DNA from: JAIPAN01 sp040403555
GTDB taxonomy: Bacteria; Bacteroidota; Bacteroidia; Sphingobacteriales; Sphingobacteriaceae
DNA: 64,000 nt
Direction: 5' to 3'
Assembly (NCBI GenBank): GCA_040403555.1
Contig: JBBAKN010000003.1
Coordinates: 377,026 to 441,025, forward strand
Shown: positions 23,250-32,363 of the stretch, piece by piece
Layout: every line of letters begins with the position of its first letter
Position numbering within the stretch: position 1 is the stretch's first letter
Position numbers and translations under genes: made by a program
Notes under the pieces: model-generated
Seen by the model: the letters and a program-made list of their open reading frames with translations, nothing else
What the model was told of the DNA's origin: nothing
The model's database searches: none

Positions 23250-24365
23250 TTAATTTGATTTGAGCAAATATTTCTGCACCAGCTTTGCGGTACGCTCTGA
23301 AGCACCTGCAGGTCCTACACGTTTTGCTAAAACTTCATAATCAGTTAGCATTTGAGCTCTTTGCGGTGTATCGCTTAGCAAAGGTGCTAATTGTGCGGCA
23401 ATTTCTGTAGGGTTACAATCTTCTTGAATAAGCTCTTTCACCACTTGTTTATCGAGAATCAAATTAACCAAGGATATAAACTTGATGTTTACCAAAAGCC
23501 GAGCAATAGCTACGGATAAGGTATTCCCTTTGTACAACACCACTTCCGGGCATTTTAATAAAGCTGTTTCCAGGGTAGCCGTACCCGAAGTAACCAAGGC
23601 TGCCTCGGCATTTAACAATAAATCGTAGGTGGCATTGGTAATGATTTTAATTTTTCGATTGCCCAAATACGGAGCATAGTCGGCTTGGCTAAGCATGGGT
23701 GCACCGGCCAATACGCATTCGTAGTCGGGGAATACATCGCTGGCGGCCAACATATCGGGTAATACGTGTTTCAGCTCCATTTTACGACTGCCAGGCAATA
23801 AGGCAATAATTGGTTTTTCGGAAAGCTGATGCGTTTTTCGGAAATTTTTATCGGCTTTATGCGCACCAATGGCGTCCATAAGTGGGTTGCCCACATAATC
23901 TACCTCCATGCCCCAGGTTTTGTAAAAATCAACCTCAAAAGGTAAAATGCAGAACAAATGGTCTACCACTTTTTTAATTTTGAGCACCCTTTTCTGGTTC
24001 CATGCCCACACTTTTGGGGAGATGTAAAAGAACACTGGAATGCCTTTTTCTTTAGCAAATTGTGCAATTTTTAAATTGAAACCGGGAAAATCAATAAGAA
24101 TAAGGGCATCGGGCCGATAGGCCAAAACGGCTTCTTTGGCTAGCTTTATATTTTTAAAAATAGTGCCCAAATTGGCTACAACTTCTACAAAACCCATAAA
24201 GGCCAATTCCGAACAATGTTTATCTAAAACGGCACCCTCTTTTTGCATTAAATCGCCACCAAAGCCACGAAACTCGGCTTGGGCATCTTCTTGCTTTAAG
24301 GCTTTAATTAGGTTGGCCCCGTGCAAATCGCCGGAAGCTTCGCCTGCTATTAGATAGTATTTCAT
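23250..24365 (-). CDS. lpxB: Lipid-A-disaccharide synthase LpxB
   Basis: Joins UDP-2,3-diacylglucosamine and lipid X to make the lipid A disaccharide at the inner-membrane surface (GT19). 371 residues, with the N-terminal YLIAGEASGDLHGANL signature, the FPGFNLKIA and FYISPKVWAWNQKR segments and LLPGSRKMELK, all conserved in LpxB. The start ATG overlaps the preceding small gene by 4 bases, so the genes are translationally linked. Last protein gene of the acs-surE operon before tRNA-Ala. It confirms a lipid A-type outer membrane. Confidence 0.95.
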   Translation of the reverse strand: MKYYLIAGEASGDLHGANLIKALKQEDAQAEFRGFGGDLMQKEGAVLDKHCSELAFMGFVEVVANLGTIFKNIKLAKEAVLAYRPDALILIDFPGFNLKIAQFAKEKGIPVFFYISPKVWAWNQKRVLKIKKVVDHLFCILPFEVDFYKTWGMEVDYVGNPLMDAIGAHKADKNFRKTHQLSEKPIIALLPGSRKMELKHVLPDMLAASDVFPDYECVLAGAPMLSQADYAPYLGNRKIKIITNATYDLLLNAEAALVTSGTATLETALLKCPEVVLYKGNTLSVAIARLLVNIKFISLVNLILDKQVVKELIQEDCNPTEIAAQLAPLLSDTPQRAQMLTDYEVLAKRVGPAGASERTAKLVQKYLLKSN

Positions 24366-24628
24366 AAAGCCTGTTTACTGAGGTAAAAAACGAGCAGACA
24401 AATCACAAAACTGCTGGCTAAGATGCCTCTGGCTAAACGCTCCAAGTGATAGGTATACGCAAAGCGGACAGCAATTAAATTGAGGGCAATGGCTGCAAAA
24501 TAGTATACATCATTGCTTTTTTGTATGGTCCACTGCTGATGGACCAAAAAATTAACCAATAACACTAGCCCTGGTAAACAAATGCCAGCCAAAATACCGA
24601 GTAAAATACTATCCTTCTTGAACATCAA
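24362..24628 (-). CDS. Small membrane protein between surE and lpxB, unknown
   Basis: 88 residues with three hydrophobic stretches (about 8-25, 39-55, 65-85) and few charges, an integral membrane protein. It overlaps the end of surE by 20 bases and the start of lpxB by 4, so it is clearly part of that operon. No family is recognised; similar short proteins often accompany surE-lpxB in Bacteroidota (from memory). A role near lipid A synthesis is suggested only by position. Confidence 0.65.
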   Translation of the reverse strand: MMFKKDSILLGILAGICLPGLVLLVNFLVHQQWTIQKSNDVYYFAAIALNLIAVRFAYTYHLERLARGILASSFVICLLVFYLSKQAL

Positions 24629-25400
24629 AATTCCACGTGTTAAGCGTTTCTATGGCATGGTGAGCGGTCATATCAAATTGTACCGGCACTACCGAGGCAA
24701 AGCCCTGCTCTAAAGCATACACATCGGTATCTTCACCCTGATCGTTGTTTTGAAACACGCCGGTTAGCCAATAATAATTGCGTTTATAGGGATCTTGGCG
24801 TTCGTCAAACTCCTCGGCCCATTTGGCATTTGCCTGACGGCAAATTTTAATTCCTTTTATTTTTTCGGCTTTCGGGAAGTTCACATTTAGGAGTGTACCC
24901 ACAGGCAAACCATTGGCCAATACTTGCTTGGCTACCGCTTGCACAATGGGTTTTAGCGGACTAAAATCGGCATCGTAACCAAAATCATCTAAAGAAAACC
25001 CTATGGATGGGATACTTTCAATAGCCCCTTCTACGGCCGCCGACATGGTACCCGAATAAATTACATTGATGGAATTATTGAGTCCGTGATTGATACCCGA
25101 AACGCATAAATCGGGCTTTTTGCCTTTAAATATCTTGTTAACGGCTAATTTCACACAATCTACGGGCGTACCCGAACATTTGTACATTTCTACACCGGGG
25201 TATATATGCACTTTATCTAAGCGCAAAGGTTTACCAATGGTAATGGCATGCCCCATGCCCGATTGCGGGCTATCGGGTGCTACCACCGTTACGTCGCCCA
25301 AAGGCAACATCATATCTATTAAGGCTTTAATGCCTGGGGCATCAATACCATCGTCGTTTACAACAAGAATTACTGGTTTTTTCACAGAGCTAAAATACAA
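24609..25400 (-). CDS. surE: 5'/3'-nucleotidase SurE
   Basis: Metal-dependent phosphatase acting on nucleoside monophosphates. The 263 residues start with VILVVNDDGIDAPGI (the NDD metal-binding motif) and contain GTPVDCVKLA and SGINHGLN, all SurE hallmarks. The ATG at 25400 adds MYFSS before the conserved VKKPVILVV; a GTG five codons later would give the more usual N-terminus. It starts 15 bases after the acs stop codon and overlaps the small membrane gene. Cytoplasmic. Confidence 0.95.
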   Translation of the reverse strand: MYFSSVKKPVILVVNDDGIDAPGIKALIDMMLPLGDVTVVAPDSPQSGMGHAITIGKPLRLDKVHIYPGVEMYKCSGTPVDCVKLAVNKIFKGKKPDLCVSGINHGLNNSINVIYSGTMSAAVEGAIESIPSIGFSLDDFGYDADFSPLKPIVQAVAKQVLANGLPVGTLLNVNFPKAEKIKGIKICRQANAKWAEEFDERQDPYKRNYYWLTGVFQNNDQGEDTDVYALEQGFASVVPVQFDMTAHHAIETLNTWNFDVQEG

Positions 25401-25415
25401 ATAAATGCGGCTGTG

Positions 25416-27329
25416 CTACAAACCCTTTGCTCCGGCTTTAATTTCATCTACCACAGCTGGGTCTAGCAAGGTACTGGTATCACCCAAATTTTCGGTTTCG
25501 CCCTCGGCTATTTTGCGCAAAATGCGTCGCATAATTTTGCCAGAGCGGGTTTTGGGCAAACCTGTTACAAATTGAATCTTGTCGGGTTTGGCAATAGCAC
25601 CGATAATACGGGTAACGGTTTGTAAAATATCTTTTCGGGTTAAATCGTGGTCGTGGATAAAGCTACCTAAAATGACATAGGCGTAAATTCCTTGTCCTTT
25701 AATATCGTGCGGATAGCCTACTACCGCACTTTCAATCACATCAGCATGCATATTGATGGCATTTTCTACCTCTGCAGTACCAATACGGTGGCCCGACACA
25801 TTCATGACGTCATCCACTCGGCCGGTAATGCGGTAGTAACCATCTTCGTCACGCAGGCAACCATCGCCTGTAAAGTATTTATTTTCGTAGGAACTAAAAT
25901 ACGTGCTGCGGCAACGTTCGTGATCGCCATAGGTGGTACGAATAATGCCCGGCCAAGGAAATTTGATACACAAGTTTCCTCTTACCCCATTACCTTCTAT
26001 TTCGTTTCCATTTTCATCTACTAAACAAGGCTGCACACCCGGCAAAGGAAGGCTAGCATAACTTGGCTTGGTTGGCGTTATACCGGCTATTGGACTAATC
26101 ATGATCCCTCCGGTTTCGGTTTGCCACCACGTGTCTACAATGGGGCAGTTGCCATTGCCTATTTTTTCGTTGTACCAATGCCAAGCCTCTTCGTTTATGG
26201 GCTCTCCTACCGAACCTAGTTTGGTTAATGAGCTTAGGTCTTTGCCTTTTAAAGGTTCATCGCCAAAACTCATAAGCGAACGAATGGCTGTTGGAGCGGT
26301 ATATAAAATATTTACGTGGTGTTTAGCTACAATATCCCAAAAACGGCCGGCATCTGGCCAAGTCGGAATGCCTTCGAATAATAAAGAAGTAGCTCCTTGC
26401 AATAAGGCCCCATAAAGCAGGTACGAGTGGCCGGTAATCCAACCAATATCGGCGGTGCAAAAAAACACTTCGCCCGGCTGGTATTGGAACACATTGGCAA
26501 AGGTGTAGCCGGTATACACCATGTAGCCTCCGCAGGTATGTACCACGCCTTTGGGTTTTCCTGTAGAACCCGAGGTATATAAAATAAATAGAGGGTCTTC
26601 GGCATCCATGGGTTCGGCCGGGCAAGGCGGATTACCTTGCTTTTCTACTTTATTCACTTCATCTTCCCACCAACAGTCGCGGTCTTTAATCATCGAAACT
26701 GGCGTGCGACTTCTGGTTAGCACAATTACTCGTTTTACCGATGGGCATTGAACCAAGGCATCGTCTACTACGGTTTTCAAGGGTACTTCTTTGGTTCCTC
26801 TAAAACCGCCATCGGCCGTAATAACCATATTGCACTGGGCATCTGTAATACGATCGGCAATAGATTGGGCCGAAAAGCCACCAAAAACTACCGAATGTAT
26901 AGCTCCAATGCGTGCACAAGCTAATACTGCAATGGCTAACTCGGGCACCATAGGCATATATATACAAATCCGATCGCCTTTTTTAGCACCATTATTTTTG
27001 AGTACATGGGCAAATTGAGATACTTTAGCATGTAATTCTTTATAGGTTATTTTTATAAAATCTTCTTCCGGATTATTGGGTTCCCATAGCAATGCGGTGG
27101 CATTAGGAGTAGTGTCAGCATACCGATCGATACAATTCTCGGTGATGTTTAATTTAGCACCCTTAAACCAAGTTGTATGGGCGGTTTTAAAATCCCATTC
27201 CAGTACCGTATCCCACTTTTTTTGCCAACTAAAATTTTCGGCAATTGCTGCCCAAAAAACTTCGGGTTGATCTACGCTTTTTTGGTAAACTTTTTTATAT
27301 TCCTCAAAAGACTTAATTCGTAAATCCAT
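25416..27329 (-). CDS. acs: Acetyl-CoA synthetase (AMP-forming)
   Basis: Activates acetate to acetyl-CoA via acetyl-AMP, cytoplasmic. The start at 27329 (MDLRIKSFEEYKKVYQKS) gives 637 residues, close to the usual ~650; the frame opens further upstream but that extension is not Acs-like. Motifs: YTSGSTGKPKG (P-loop), TWWQTETGG, and the C-terminal GLPKTRSGKIMRR whose Lys is the acetylation switch in known Acs enzymes. First gene of acs-surE-(88 aa)-lpxB-tRNA-Ala. Confidence 0.96.
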   Translation of the reverse strand: MDLRIKSFEEYKKVYQKSVDQPEVFWAAIAENFSWQKKWDTVLEWDFKTAHTTWFKGAKLNITENCIDRYADTTPNATALLWEPNNPEEDFIKITYKELHAKVSQFAHVLKNNGAKKGDRICIYMPMVPELAIAVLACARIGAIHSVVFGGFSAQSIADRITDAQCNMVITADGGFRGTKEVPLKTVVDDALVQCPSVKRVIVLTRSRTPVSMIKDRDCWWEDEVNKVEKQGNPPCPAEPMDAEDPLFILYTSGSTGKPKGVVHTCGGYMVYTGYTFANVFQYQPGEVFFCTADIGWITGHSYLLYGALLQGATSLLFEGIPTWPDAGRFWDIVAKHHVNILYTAPTAIRSLMSFGDEPLKGKDLSSLTKLGSVGEPINEEAWHWYNEKIGNGNCPIVDTWWQTETGGIMISPIAGITPTKPSYASLPLPGVQPCLVDENGNEIEGNGVRGNLCIKFPWPGIIRTTYGDHERCRSTYFSSYENKYFTGDGCLRDEDGYYRITGRVDDVMNVSGHRIGTAEVENAINMHADVIESAVVGYPHDIKGQGIYAYVILGSFIHDHDLTRKDILQTVTRIIGAIAKPDKIQFVTGLPKTRSGKIMRRILRKIAEGETENLGDTSTLLDPAVVDEIKAGAKGL

Positions 27330-27426
27330 AATTTTGATACGACAGGTATGTTTATTAGCTAAATATAAACATATTCGCCATTTTTGCATATGCCTACACA
27401 AGCAAAAGAAATATTCACAAATACGC

Positions 27427-27457
27427 TTGTGATTTAAATAATTAATTTCGATATTTG
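27427..27457 (+). promoter_or_regulatory. Promoter for rpmB-rpmG-DUF4295
   Basis: TTG (27427-27429), 20-base spacer, then GATATTTG (27450-27457), one mismatch from TAnnTTTG. It is 47 bases before rpmB. A CCCC-GATAAAA-GGGG hairpin (about 27459-27479) directly follows and may shape the 5' end of the message. Confidence 0.45.
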
Positions 27458-27503
27458 CAAGCCCCGATAAAAGGGGTTTTAATAAGCTAAAAAATCAAAA
27501 GTC

Positions 27504-27737
27504 ATGTCGAGAGTTTGTGATTTAACAGGAAAAATGCCGATTAAAGGCCACCACGTTTCGAATTCGAATGTGAAAACCAATCGTAAATTTTATCCCAACC
27601 TACAGGTGAAAAAGTTTTATATCCCTGAAGAAGACCGTTGGATTACGTTGAAAGTAAGTACTTCAGCGATAAAAACCATTACTAAGAATGGTATTACTGC
27701 GGTAATTAACAAGTTCCTTAAAAAAGGATACATTTAG
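27504..27737 (+). CDS. rpmB: 50S ribosomal protein L28
   Basis: 77-residue L28, normal length. Recognised by the start MSRVCDLTGKMPIKGHHVS, the central TNRKFYPNLQ and the C-terminal STSAIKTITKNGI. It binds 23S rRNA in the large subunit. It heads the rpmB-rpmG-DUF4295 set found in Bacteroidota, with 27 bases to rpmG. Confidence 0.97.
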   Translation: MSRVCDLTGKMPIKGHHVSNSNVKTNRKFYPNLQVKKFYIPEEDRWITLKVSTSAIKTITKNGITAVINKFLKKGYI

Positions 27738-27764
27738 GCTAAGAGATTTTAAAAAAATATAGCA

Positions 27765-27947
27765 ATGGCTAAAAAAGGAAATAGAGTTCAGGTAATTTTA
27801 GAATGCACCGAGCACAAAGAAAGCGGAATGCCGGGAATGTCTCGTTACATTACTACCAAGAACAAGAAAAACACTACTGAGCGTTTAGAATTGAAAAAAT
27901 TTAACCCAGTATTGCGTAAAGTAACCTTACACAAAGAAATTAAGTAA
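27765..27947 (+). CDS. rpmG: 50S ribosomal protein L33
   Basis: 60 residues: MAKKGNRVQVILECTEHKES then YITTKNKKNTTERLELKKFN, the L33 signature, and a C-terminal VLRKVTLHKEIK. The zinc ribbon Cys pairs of C+ L33 are absent apart from one Cys, so this is a zinc-independent (C-) form and should not respond to zinc starvation. Cotranscribed with rpmB and the DUF4295 gene 33 bases downstream. Confidence 0.96.
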   Translation: MAKKGNRVQVILECTEHKESGMPGMSRYITTKNKKNTTERLELKKFNPVLRKVTLHKEIK

Positions 27948-27980
27948 TAAAATTGGGCAACCAATTTAAATTGAAATACA

Positions 27981-28154
27981 ATGGCTAAGAAAGTAGTTGC
28001 AACCTTAAAAACTGGTACTGGTAAAGAATACTCTAAAGTAATTACCATGACTAAATCTCCAAAAACTGGAGCATACAGCTTTAAAGAGCAAATTGTGCAC
28101 AACGATCACATTAAAGATGCGATTACAGTTGCTAAAGAGCAAGCAGCTCAGTAA
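27981..28154 (+). CDS. DUF4295 small basic protein
   Basis: 57 residues starting MAKKVVATLKTGTGKEYSKV, lysine-rich in the first half and ending in an acidic/alanine helix. It matches DUF4295, a short family I know only from Bacteroidota, always directly after rpmB and rpmG. Its position, size and charge suggest a ribosome-associated role, but no function has been established to my knowledge. ATG at 27981, TAA at 28152-28154; a terminator follows 20 bases later. Confidence 0.85.
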   Translation: MAKKVVATLKTGTGKEYSKVITMTKSPKTGAYSFKEQIVHNDHIKDAITVAKEQAAQ

Positions 28155-28173
28155 TTAACAGCTAACACATTTT

Positions 28174-28209
28174 AAAAGCCTCCCCGAAACAACGTGGGCG
28201 GCTTTTTTT
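28174..28209 (+). terminator. Intrinsic terminator of the L28-L33-DUF4295 operon
   Basis: AAAAGCC-T-CCC (28174-28184) pairs with GGG-C-GGCTTTT (28196-28206), one T-C mismatch, then further T residues to 28209. ftsY begins 16 bases later, so it is either reduced by attenuation or has its own start. Confidence 0.75.
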
Positions 28210-28224
28210 GTTTAAATTCGTAGC

Positions 28225-29412
28225 ATGGGATTATTTGATTTATTCAGAAAAAAGACACCTACCCCACCGCCGGTAGAAGAAAAGCCTGTACCAGAAGAAG
28301 TGGCTGCGCCTATTCCCGTAATGGAAGAAACGCCCGCTACTACTGAAGTGGCTGCAGAACCCACCCCTAAAGCGGAGCCAATTGACTTAGCGCCTGAGCC
28401 TCAAACTCCCGAGCCTAGCCCGGAGCCTGTGGTAGAAATTACTCCCCGAGCAAAACTAGAAGCACTTTCTCCTGCTCCCGAAGAGCTAGAAGATAAAGAA
28501 CAACTCCAAAAAAGTTTAGCCAAAACCAAAGAAGGATTATTTGCCAAAATTACCAAAGTGGTTATTGGTAAATCAAGCGTAGATACCGACGTTTTAGATG
28601 AATTAGAAGAAGTACTCATTACTTCGGATGTGGGTGTAAATACTACCCTCAAAATTATTAAGCGTATTGAAAACCGGGTATCGAAAGATAAATACTTGAA
28701 CCCTGCTCAACTAAACGACTTATTAAGAGACGAAATACAACAGCTCTTAGCCGAAAACAATAGCAACGATTTCGAAAATTTTGAATACGGCCAACAAAAA
28801 CCCTACGTAATTATGGTAGTTGGAGTAAATGGGGTGGGTAAAACTACTACCATAGGCAAATTGGCCCATAAATTAAAAGCCGCTGGCAACCAAGTGGTAT
28901 TAGGTGCTGCCGATACGTTTAGAGCCGCCGCCGTAGATCAACTTAAACTTTGGGGCGAACGAGTGGGTGTTCGGGTAGTGGCGCAAGCCATGGGCTCCGA
29001 TCCGGCATCGGTTGCTTTTGATACCGTTCAATCGGCCGCTGCCAATGGCGACGATGTAGCCATAATTGATACCGCCGGTCGCTTACACAATAAAGTAACC
29101 CTCATGAACGAATTAACCAAAATTAAAAACGTGATGGATAAAATTGTTCCGGGGGCACCACACGAAATTTTATTGGTATTAGATGCTTCTACCGGGCAAA
29201 ATGCCATGGAGCAGTGCCGCCAGTTTACCGAAGCAACGGCCGTAAATGCCTTGGCCCTTACCAAATTAGATGGCACCGCCAAAGGAGGTGTGGTAATTGG
29301 TATTTCCGACGAATTTAAAATTCCGGTAAAATACATTGGCGTTGGCGAAAGTATCAACGACTTGCAACTCTTTAACAAAAAAGAATTTGTAGCTTCTTTA
29401 TTTAAAGCCTAA
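28225..29412 (+). CDS. ftsY: Signal recognition particle receptor FtsY
   Basis: GTPase that docks SRP-ribosome complexes at the membrane. 395 residues: a long acidic, Pro/Glu/Ala-rich A domain (about 8-95) as in many FtsY proteins, then the NG domain with the P-loop GVNGVGKTTTIGKLA (about 205-219), DTFRAAAVDQL, DTAGRLHNK and TKLDGTAKGG. The stop codon abuts the rimO start (no gap), indicating coupled translation. Confidence 0.96.
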   Translation: MGLFDLFRKKTPTPPPVEEKPVPEEVAAPIPVMEETPATTEVAAEPTPKAEPIDLAPEPQTPEPSPEPVVEITPRAKLEALSPAPEELEDKEQLQKSLAKTKEGLFAKITKVVIGKSSVDTDVLDELEEVLITSDVGVNTTLKIIKRIENRVSKDKYLNPAQLNDLLRDEIQQLLAENNSNDFENFEYGQQKPYVIMVVGVNGVGKTTTIGKLAHKLKAAGNQVVLGAADTFRAAAVDQLKLWGERVGVRVVAQAMGSDPASVAFDTVQSAAANGDDVAIIDTAGRLHNKVTLMNELTKIKNVMDKIVPGAPHEILLVLDASTGQNAMEQCRQFTEATAVNALALTKLDGTAKGGVVIGISDEFKIPVKYIGVGESINDLQLFNKKEFVASLFKA

Positions 29413-30744
29413 ATGAAAACCAAACATACGTCCATTGCACCAACGCAAAAGCCTAAAGTAAATGTAATCACCTTAGGTTGTTCTAAAAATATATACGATT
29501 CGGAAGTATTGATGGGTCAAATAAAGGCCAGCAACCTAAACGTTAGCCACGAATCGGATATTTTAGGTAAAGACGATATTGTGGTGATTAATACCTGTGG
29601 CTTTATTGACAATGCCAAGCAAGAATCTATCGATACCATTTTACAATACAGCGCCCTTAAAGAGCAAGGCAGAATTGGTAAAGTAATTGTAACCGGATGC
29701 CTATCTGAACGATATAAACCCGAATTACAGGCCGAAATTAGCAATGTTGATGCCTATTTTGGCACCAACGAGTTACCCGAATTATTGGCTAGCATTGGCG
29801 TTAATTATAAACACGAACTTATTGGCGAACGCCTCTTAACCACCCCTTCGCATTTTGCCTATTTTAAAATTGCCGAAGGCTGTAATCGCCCTTGTTCTTT
29901 TTGCGCCATTCCCTTAATGCGGGGTCAGCACGTTTCTAAATCCATAGAAGATTTGGTAAAAGAAGCCAAATTATTGGCAAAAAATGGCACTAAAGAATTG
30001 ATTCTGATTGCACAAGATTTAACTTATTACGGCCTCGATTTATACCAAGAGCGCAAACTAGCCAATCTGCTGCGGCAGTTATCTGATGTTAACGGAATAG
30101 AATGGATTCGCATGCAATACGCCTATCCTTCGGGCTTTCCGATGGAAGTTTTAGACGTAATGAATGAACGGGAAAATATTTGCAAGTATTTAGATATGCC
30201 GCTGCAACACGTTTCAGACAATATGCTAAAATCGATGCGACGTGGCATTACCAAACAAAAAACTATCGATTTAGTGAATCAGATTAGAGATAAAGTGCCC
30301 AATATTGCGTTGCGCACCACCTTAATTTGCGGCTACCCCGGCGAAACTGAGCAAGATTTCGAAGAAATGAAAAATTGGGTAGCCGATACTAAATTCGACC
30401 GCTTGGGTTGTTTTACCTATTCTCACGAAGAAAAAACGCATGCACACAGCTTGGTAGACGATGTGGCCGAAGAAGTAAAACAACAACGGGTAGAAGAGAT
30501 TATGGACATTCAGCAAGAAATTTCTTTGACCAAAAATCAAGAAAAAATAGGGCAAACGTTCAAGGTACTTATTGATAAAAAAGAAGGCAATTTCTTTGTT
30601 GGTCGTACCCAATTTGACTCCCCGGAAGTAGATAATGAAGTGCTTATTGATGCCGGTAAACACTATGTTCCGATAGGTAATTTTACCGAAATAACCATAG
30701 ATAGGGCCGAAGATTTCGACCTATACGGGCACCCAAAAAGCTAA
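29413..30744 (+). CDS. rimO: Ribosomal protein S12 methylthiotransferase RimO
   Basis: Radical-SAM enzyme that methylthiolates Asp88 of ribosomal protein S12. 443 residues: an N-terminal UPF0004 domain with three cluster Cys (LGCSKNIYDSE, NTCGFID, VTGCLSERY), the radical-SAM motif CNRPCSFCAIP (CxxxCxxC), and a C-terminal TRAM domain (about 375-440). These distinguish RimO/MiaB-type proteins; the LGCSKN-YDSE and PLMRGQHVSK forms fit RimO. Directly coupled to ftsY; 24 bases before bshC. Confidence 0.94.
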   Translation: MKTKHTSIAPTQKPKVNVITLGCSKNIYDSEVLMGQIKASNLNVSHESDILGKDDIVVINTCGFIDNAKQESIDTILQYSALKEQGRIGKVIVTGCLSERYKPELQAEISNVDAYFGTNELPELLASIGVNYKHELIGERLLTTPSHFAYFKIAEGCNRPCSFCAIPLMRGQHVSKSIEDLVKEAKLLAKNGTKELILIAQDLTYYGLDLYQERKLANLLRQLSDVNGIEWIRMQYAYPSGFPMEVLDVMNERENICKYLDMPLQHVSDNMLKSMRRGITKQKTIDLVNQIRDKVPNIALRTTLICGYPGETEQDFEEMKNWVADTKFDRLGCFTYSHEEKTHAHSLVDDVAEEVKQQRVEEIMDIQQEISLTKNQEKIGQTFKVLIDKKEGNFFVGRTQFDSPEVDNEVLIDAGKHYVPIGNFTEITIDRAEDFDLYGHPKS

Positions 30745-30768
30745 TACATTTTAGCTAATTTTAAAGGG

Positions 30769-32361
30769 ATGAAAGCAAGCTACATGGAGTATTCCGAAAC
30801 CGGACAATTTGCCTCGGGTGTATTGCGCTACTTGGCACAAGATACCGAAGCAATGAGCTTTGCTAAGTATCCGCCTAGCTTGGCCGGCTTTAAGGAATTA
30901 TTGAGTAACAAAAAGGTGCAAGCCAATCGCTCTGTTTTAGTAGAAGTACTCCAACAACAATATAACCGTTTAGAAACCAGTGCCACCGTTACACAAAACA
31001 TCGAAGCGCTGGCCAAAGAAAACACCTTTACCATTACTACCGGCCATCAGCTCAATCTTTTTACCGGACCTCTTTATTTCATTTATAAAATAGCCAGCGC
31101 CATTGCCCTAAGCAGAGAACTAAAAGAGGCTTTTCCGGATAAAAATTTTGTGCCCCTGTATTGGATGGCCACCGAAGACCACGATTTTGCTGAAATTAAT
31201 CATACCTACATTCACGGGAAAAAATTAGTTTGGGAGAAGGAAACTAGTGGTGCTACCGGCCAACTAAGCACCAACGATATTGGCGAAATACTAGAAGCTT
31301 ACCAAGGAATTTTGGGAGCAAGCCCCTATGCCTTGCAATTAGCCGAATGGGTAGAAAAAGCCTATACCCATCATAATAACTTGGCAGATGCCACACGGTA
31401 TTTGGTAAATAAACTATTCGAAAAATACGGGCTTCTTATCTTAGATGCCAATCACCCCGAACTTAAAAAACAGTTCAGTAGTATTATTGAAGAAGATATT
31501 TGCCAACAACATAGTTTCCGTTTAATTAACGAAACGACTACACGCCTACAGGCAGCTGGATTTGATACACCGGTTAATCCCAGAGAAATTAACTTCTTCT
31601 ATTTAAAAGAGGGCCTCCGAGAGCGCATTATAAAAGAAAATAGCCAGCACCAAGTAGTTAATACCGATATCGTATTTACCGAAGCGGAAATTCGCACACA
31701 CATACAAAATCATCCGGAAGCGTTTAGCCCGAATGTAGTGATGCGACCACTCTACCAAGAATGCATTTTACCCAATATCTGTTATATTGGCGGCGGTGCC
31801 GAACTGAGCTATTGGTTGGAACTGAAAAGCACTTTTGAACAGTATAAACTAGATTTCCCAATCGTTTTATTACGTAATTCGGCCCAGCAAGTATCAGCAA
31901 GCATTGCCAAAAAGCAAGAAAATTTAAACCTATCATCCGAAGCAGTGTTTAAACCATTAGATACGTTGAAAAAAGAGTGGATACTGGCCAATGCAGGCAA
32001 AAATTTAAGTTTAAAAAACGAACTGAGTGCTTTTGAAGAGGTATTTAAAACGCTGGGGCACCTAGCAAACGAAATTGATCCAAGCTTGGTAGCTAGTGCC
32101 GCAGCCGTAGAGACTCGACTAAAAAAAGCGATGGAAAATTTAGAAAAAAAACTGTTAAAAGCTGAGAAACGGAAACATACAGGGGCTCTAGAACAACTCG
32201 AAAAAATACACGCACATATTTTTCCTAAGGGTGGTTTGCAAGAACGTGCCGAAAATTTTGGACCATACTTTGCTAGCTATGGGCCTAGTTTTATTGATAA
32301 TTTAATTGAAAGCTTCCATCCACTAGAAGGAAAATTCACCCTATTTCAAGCCAATAGTTAG
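30769..32361 (+). CDS. bshC: Bacillithiol biosynthesis cysteine-adding enzyme BshC
   Basis: Last enzyme of bacillithiol synthesis, adding cysteine to glucosaminyl-malate. 530 residues, family-typical length. Recognised by TTGHQLNLFTGPLYFIYK, MATEDHDFAEINH, a Rossmann-type core, and the predicted coiled coil near 430-480 (ETRLKKAMENLEKKLLKAE). The bshA and bshB genes are not in the window. It implies that the cell uses bacillithiol as a low-molecular thiol, as many Bacteroidota do. Confidence 0.93.
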   Translation: MKASYMEYSETGQFASGVLRYLAQDTEAMSFAKYPPSLAGFKELLSNKKVQANRSVLVEVLQQQYNRLETSATVTQNIEALAKENTFTITTGHQLNLFTGPLYFIYKIASAIALSRELKEAFPDKNFVPLYWMATEDHDFAEINHTYIHGKKLVWEKETSGATGQLSTNDIGEILEAYQGILGASPYALQLAEWVEKAYTHHNNLADATRYLVNKLFEKYGLLILDANHPELKKQFSSIIEEDICQQHSFRLINETTTRLQAAGFDTPVNPREINFFYLKEGLRERIIKENSQHQVVNTDIVFTEAEIRTHIQNHPEAFSPNVVMRPLYQECILPNICYIGGGAELSYWLELKSTFEQYKLDFPIVLLRNSAQQVSASIAKKQENLNLSSEAVFKPLDTLKKEWILANAGKNLSLKNELSAFEEVFKTLGHLANEIDPSLVASAAAVETRLKKAMENLEKKLLKAEKRKHTGALEQLEKIHAHIFPKGGLQERAENFGPYFASYGPSFIDNLIESFHPLEGKFTLFQANS

Positions 32362-32363
32362 TT

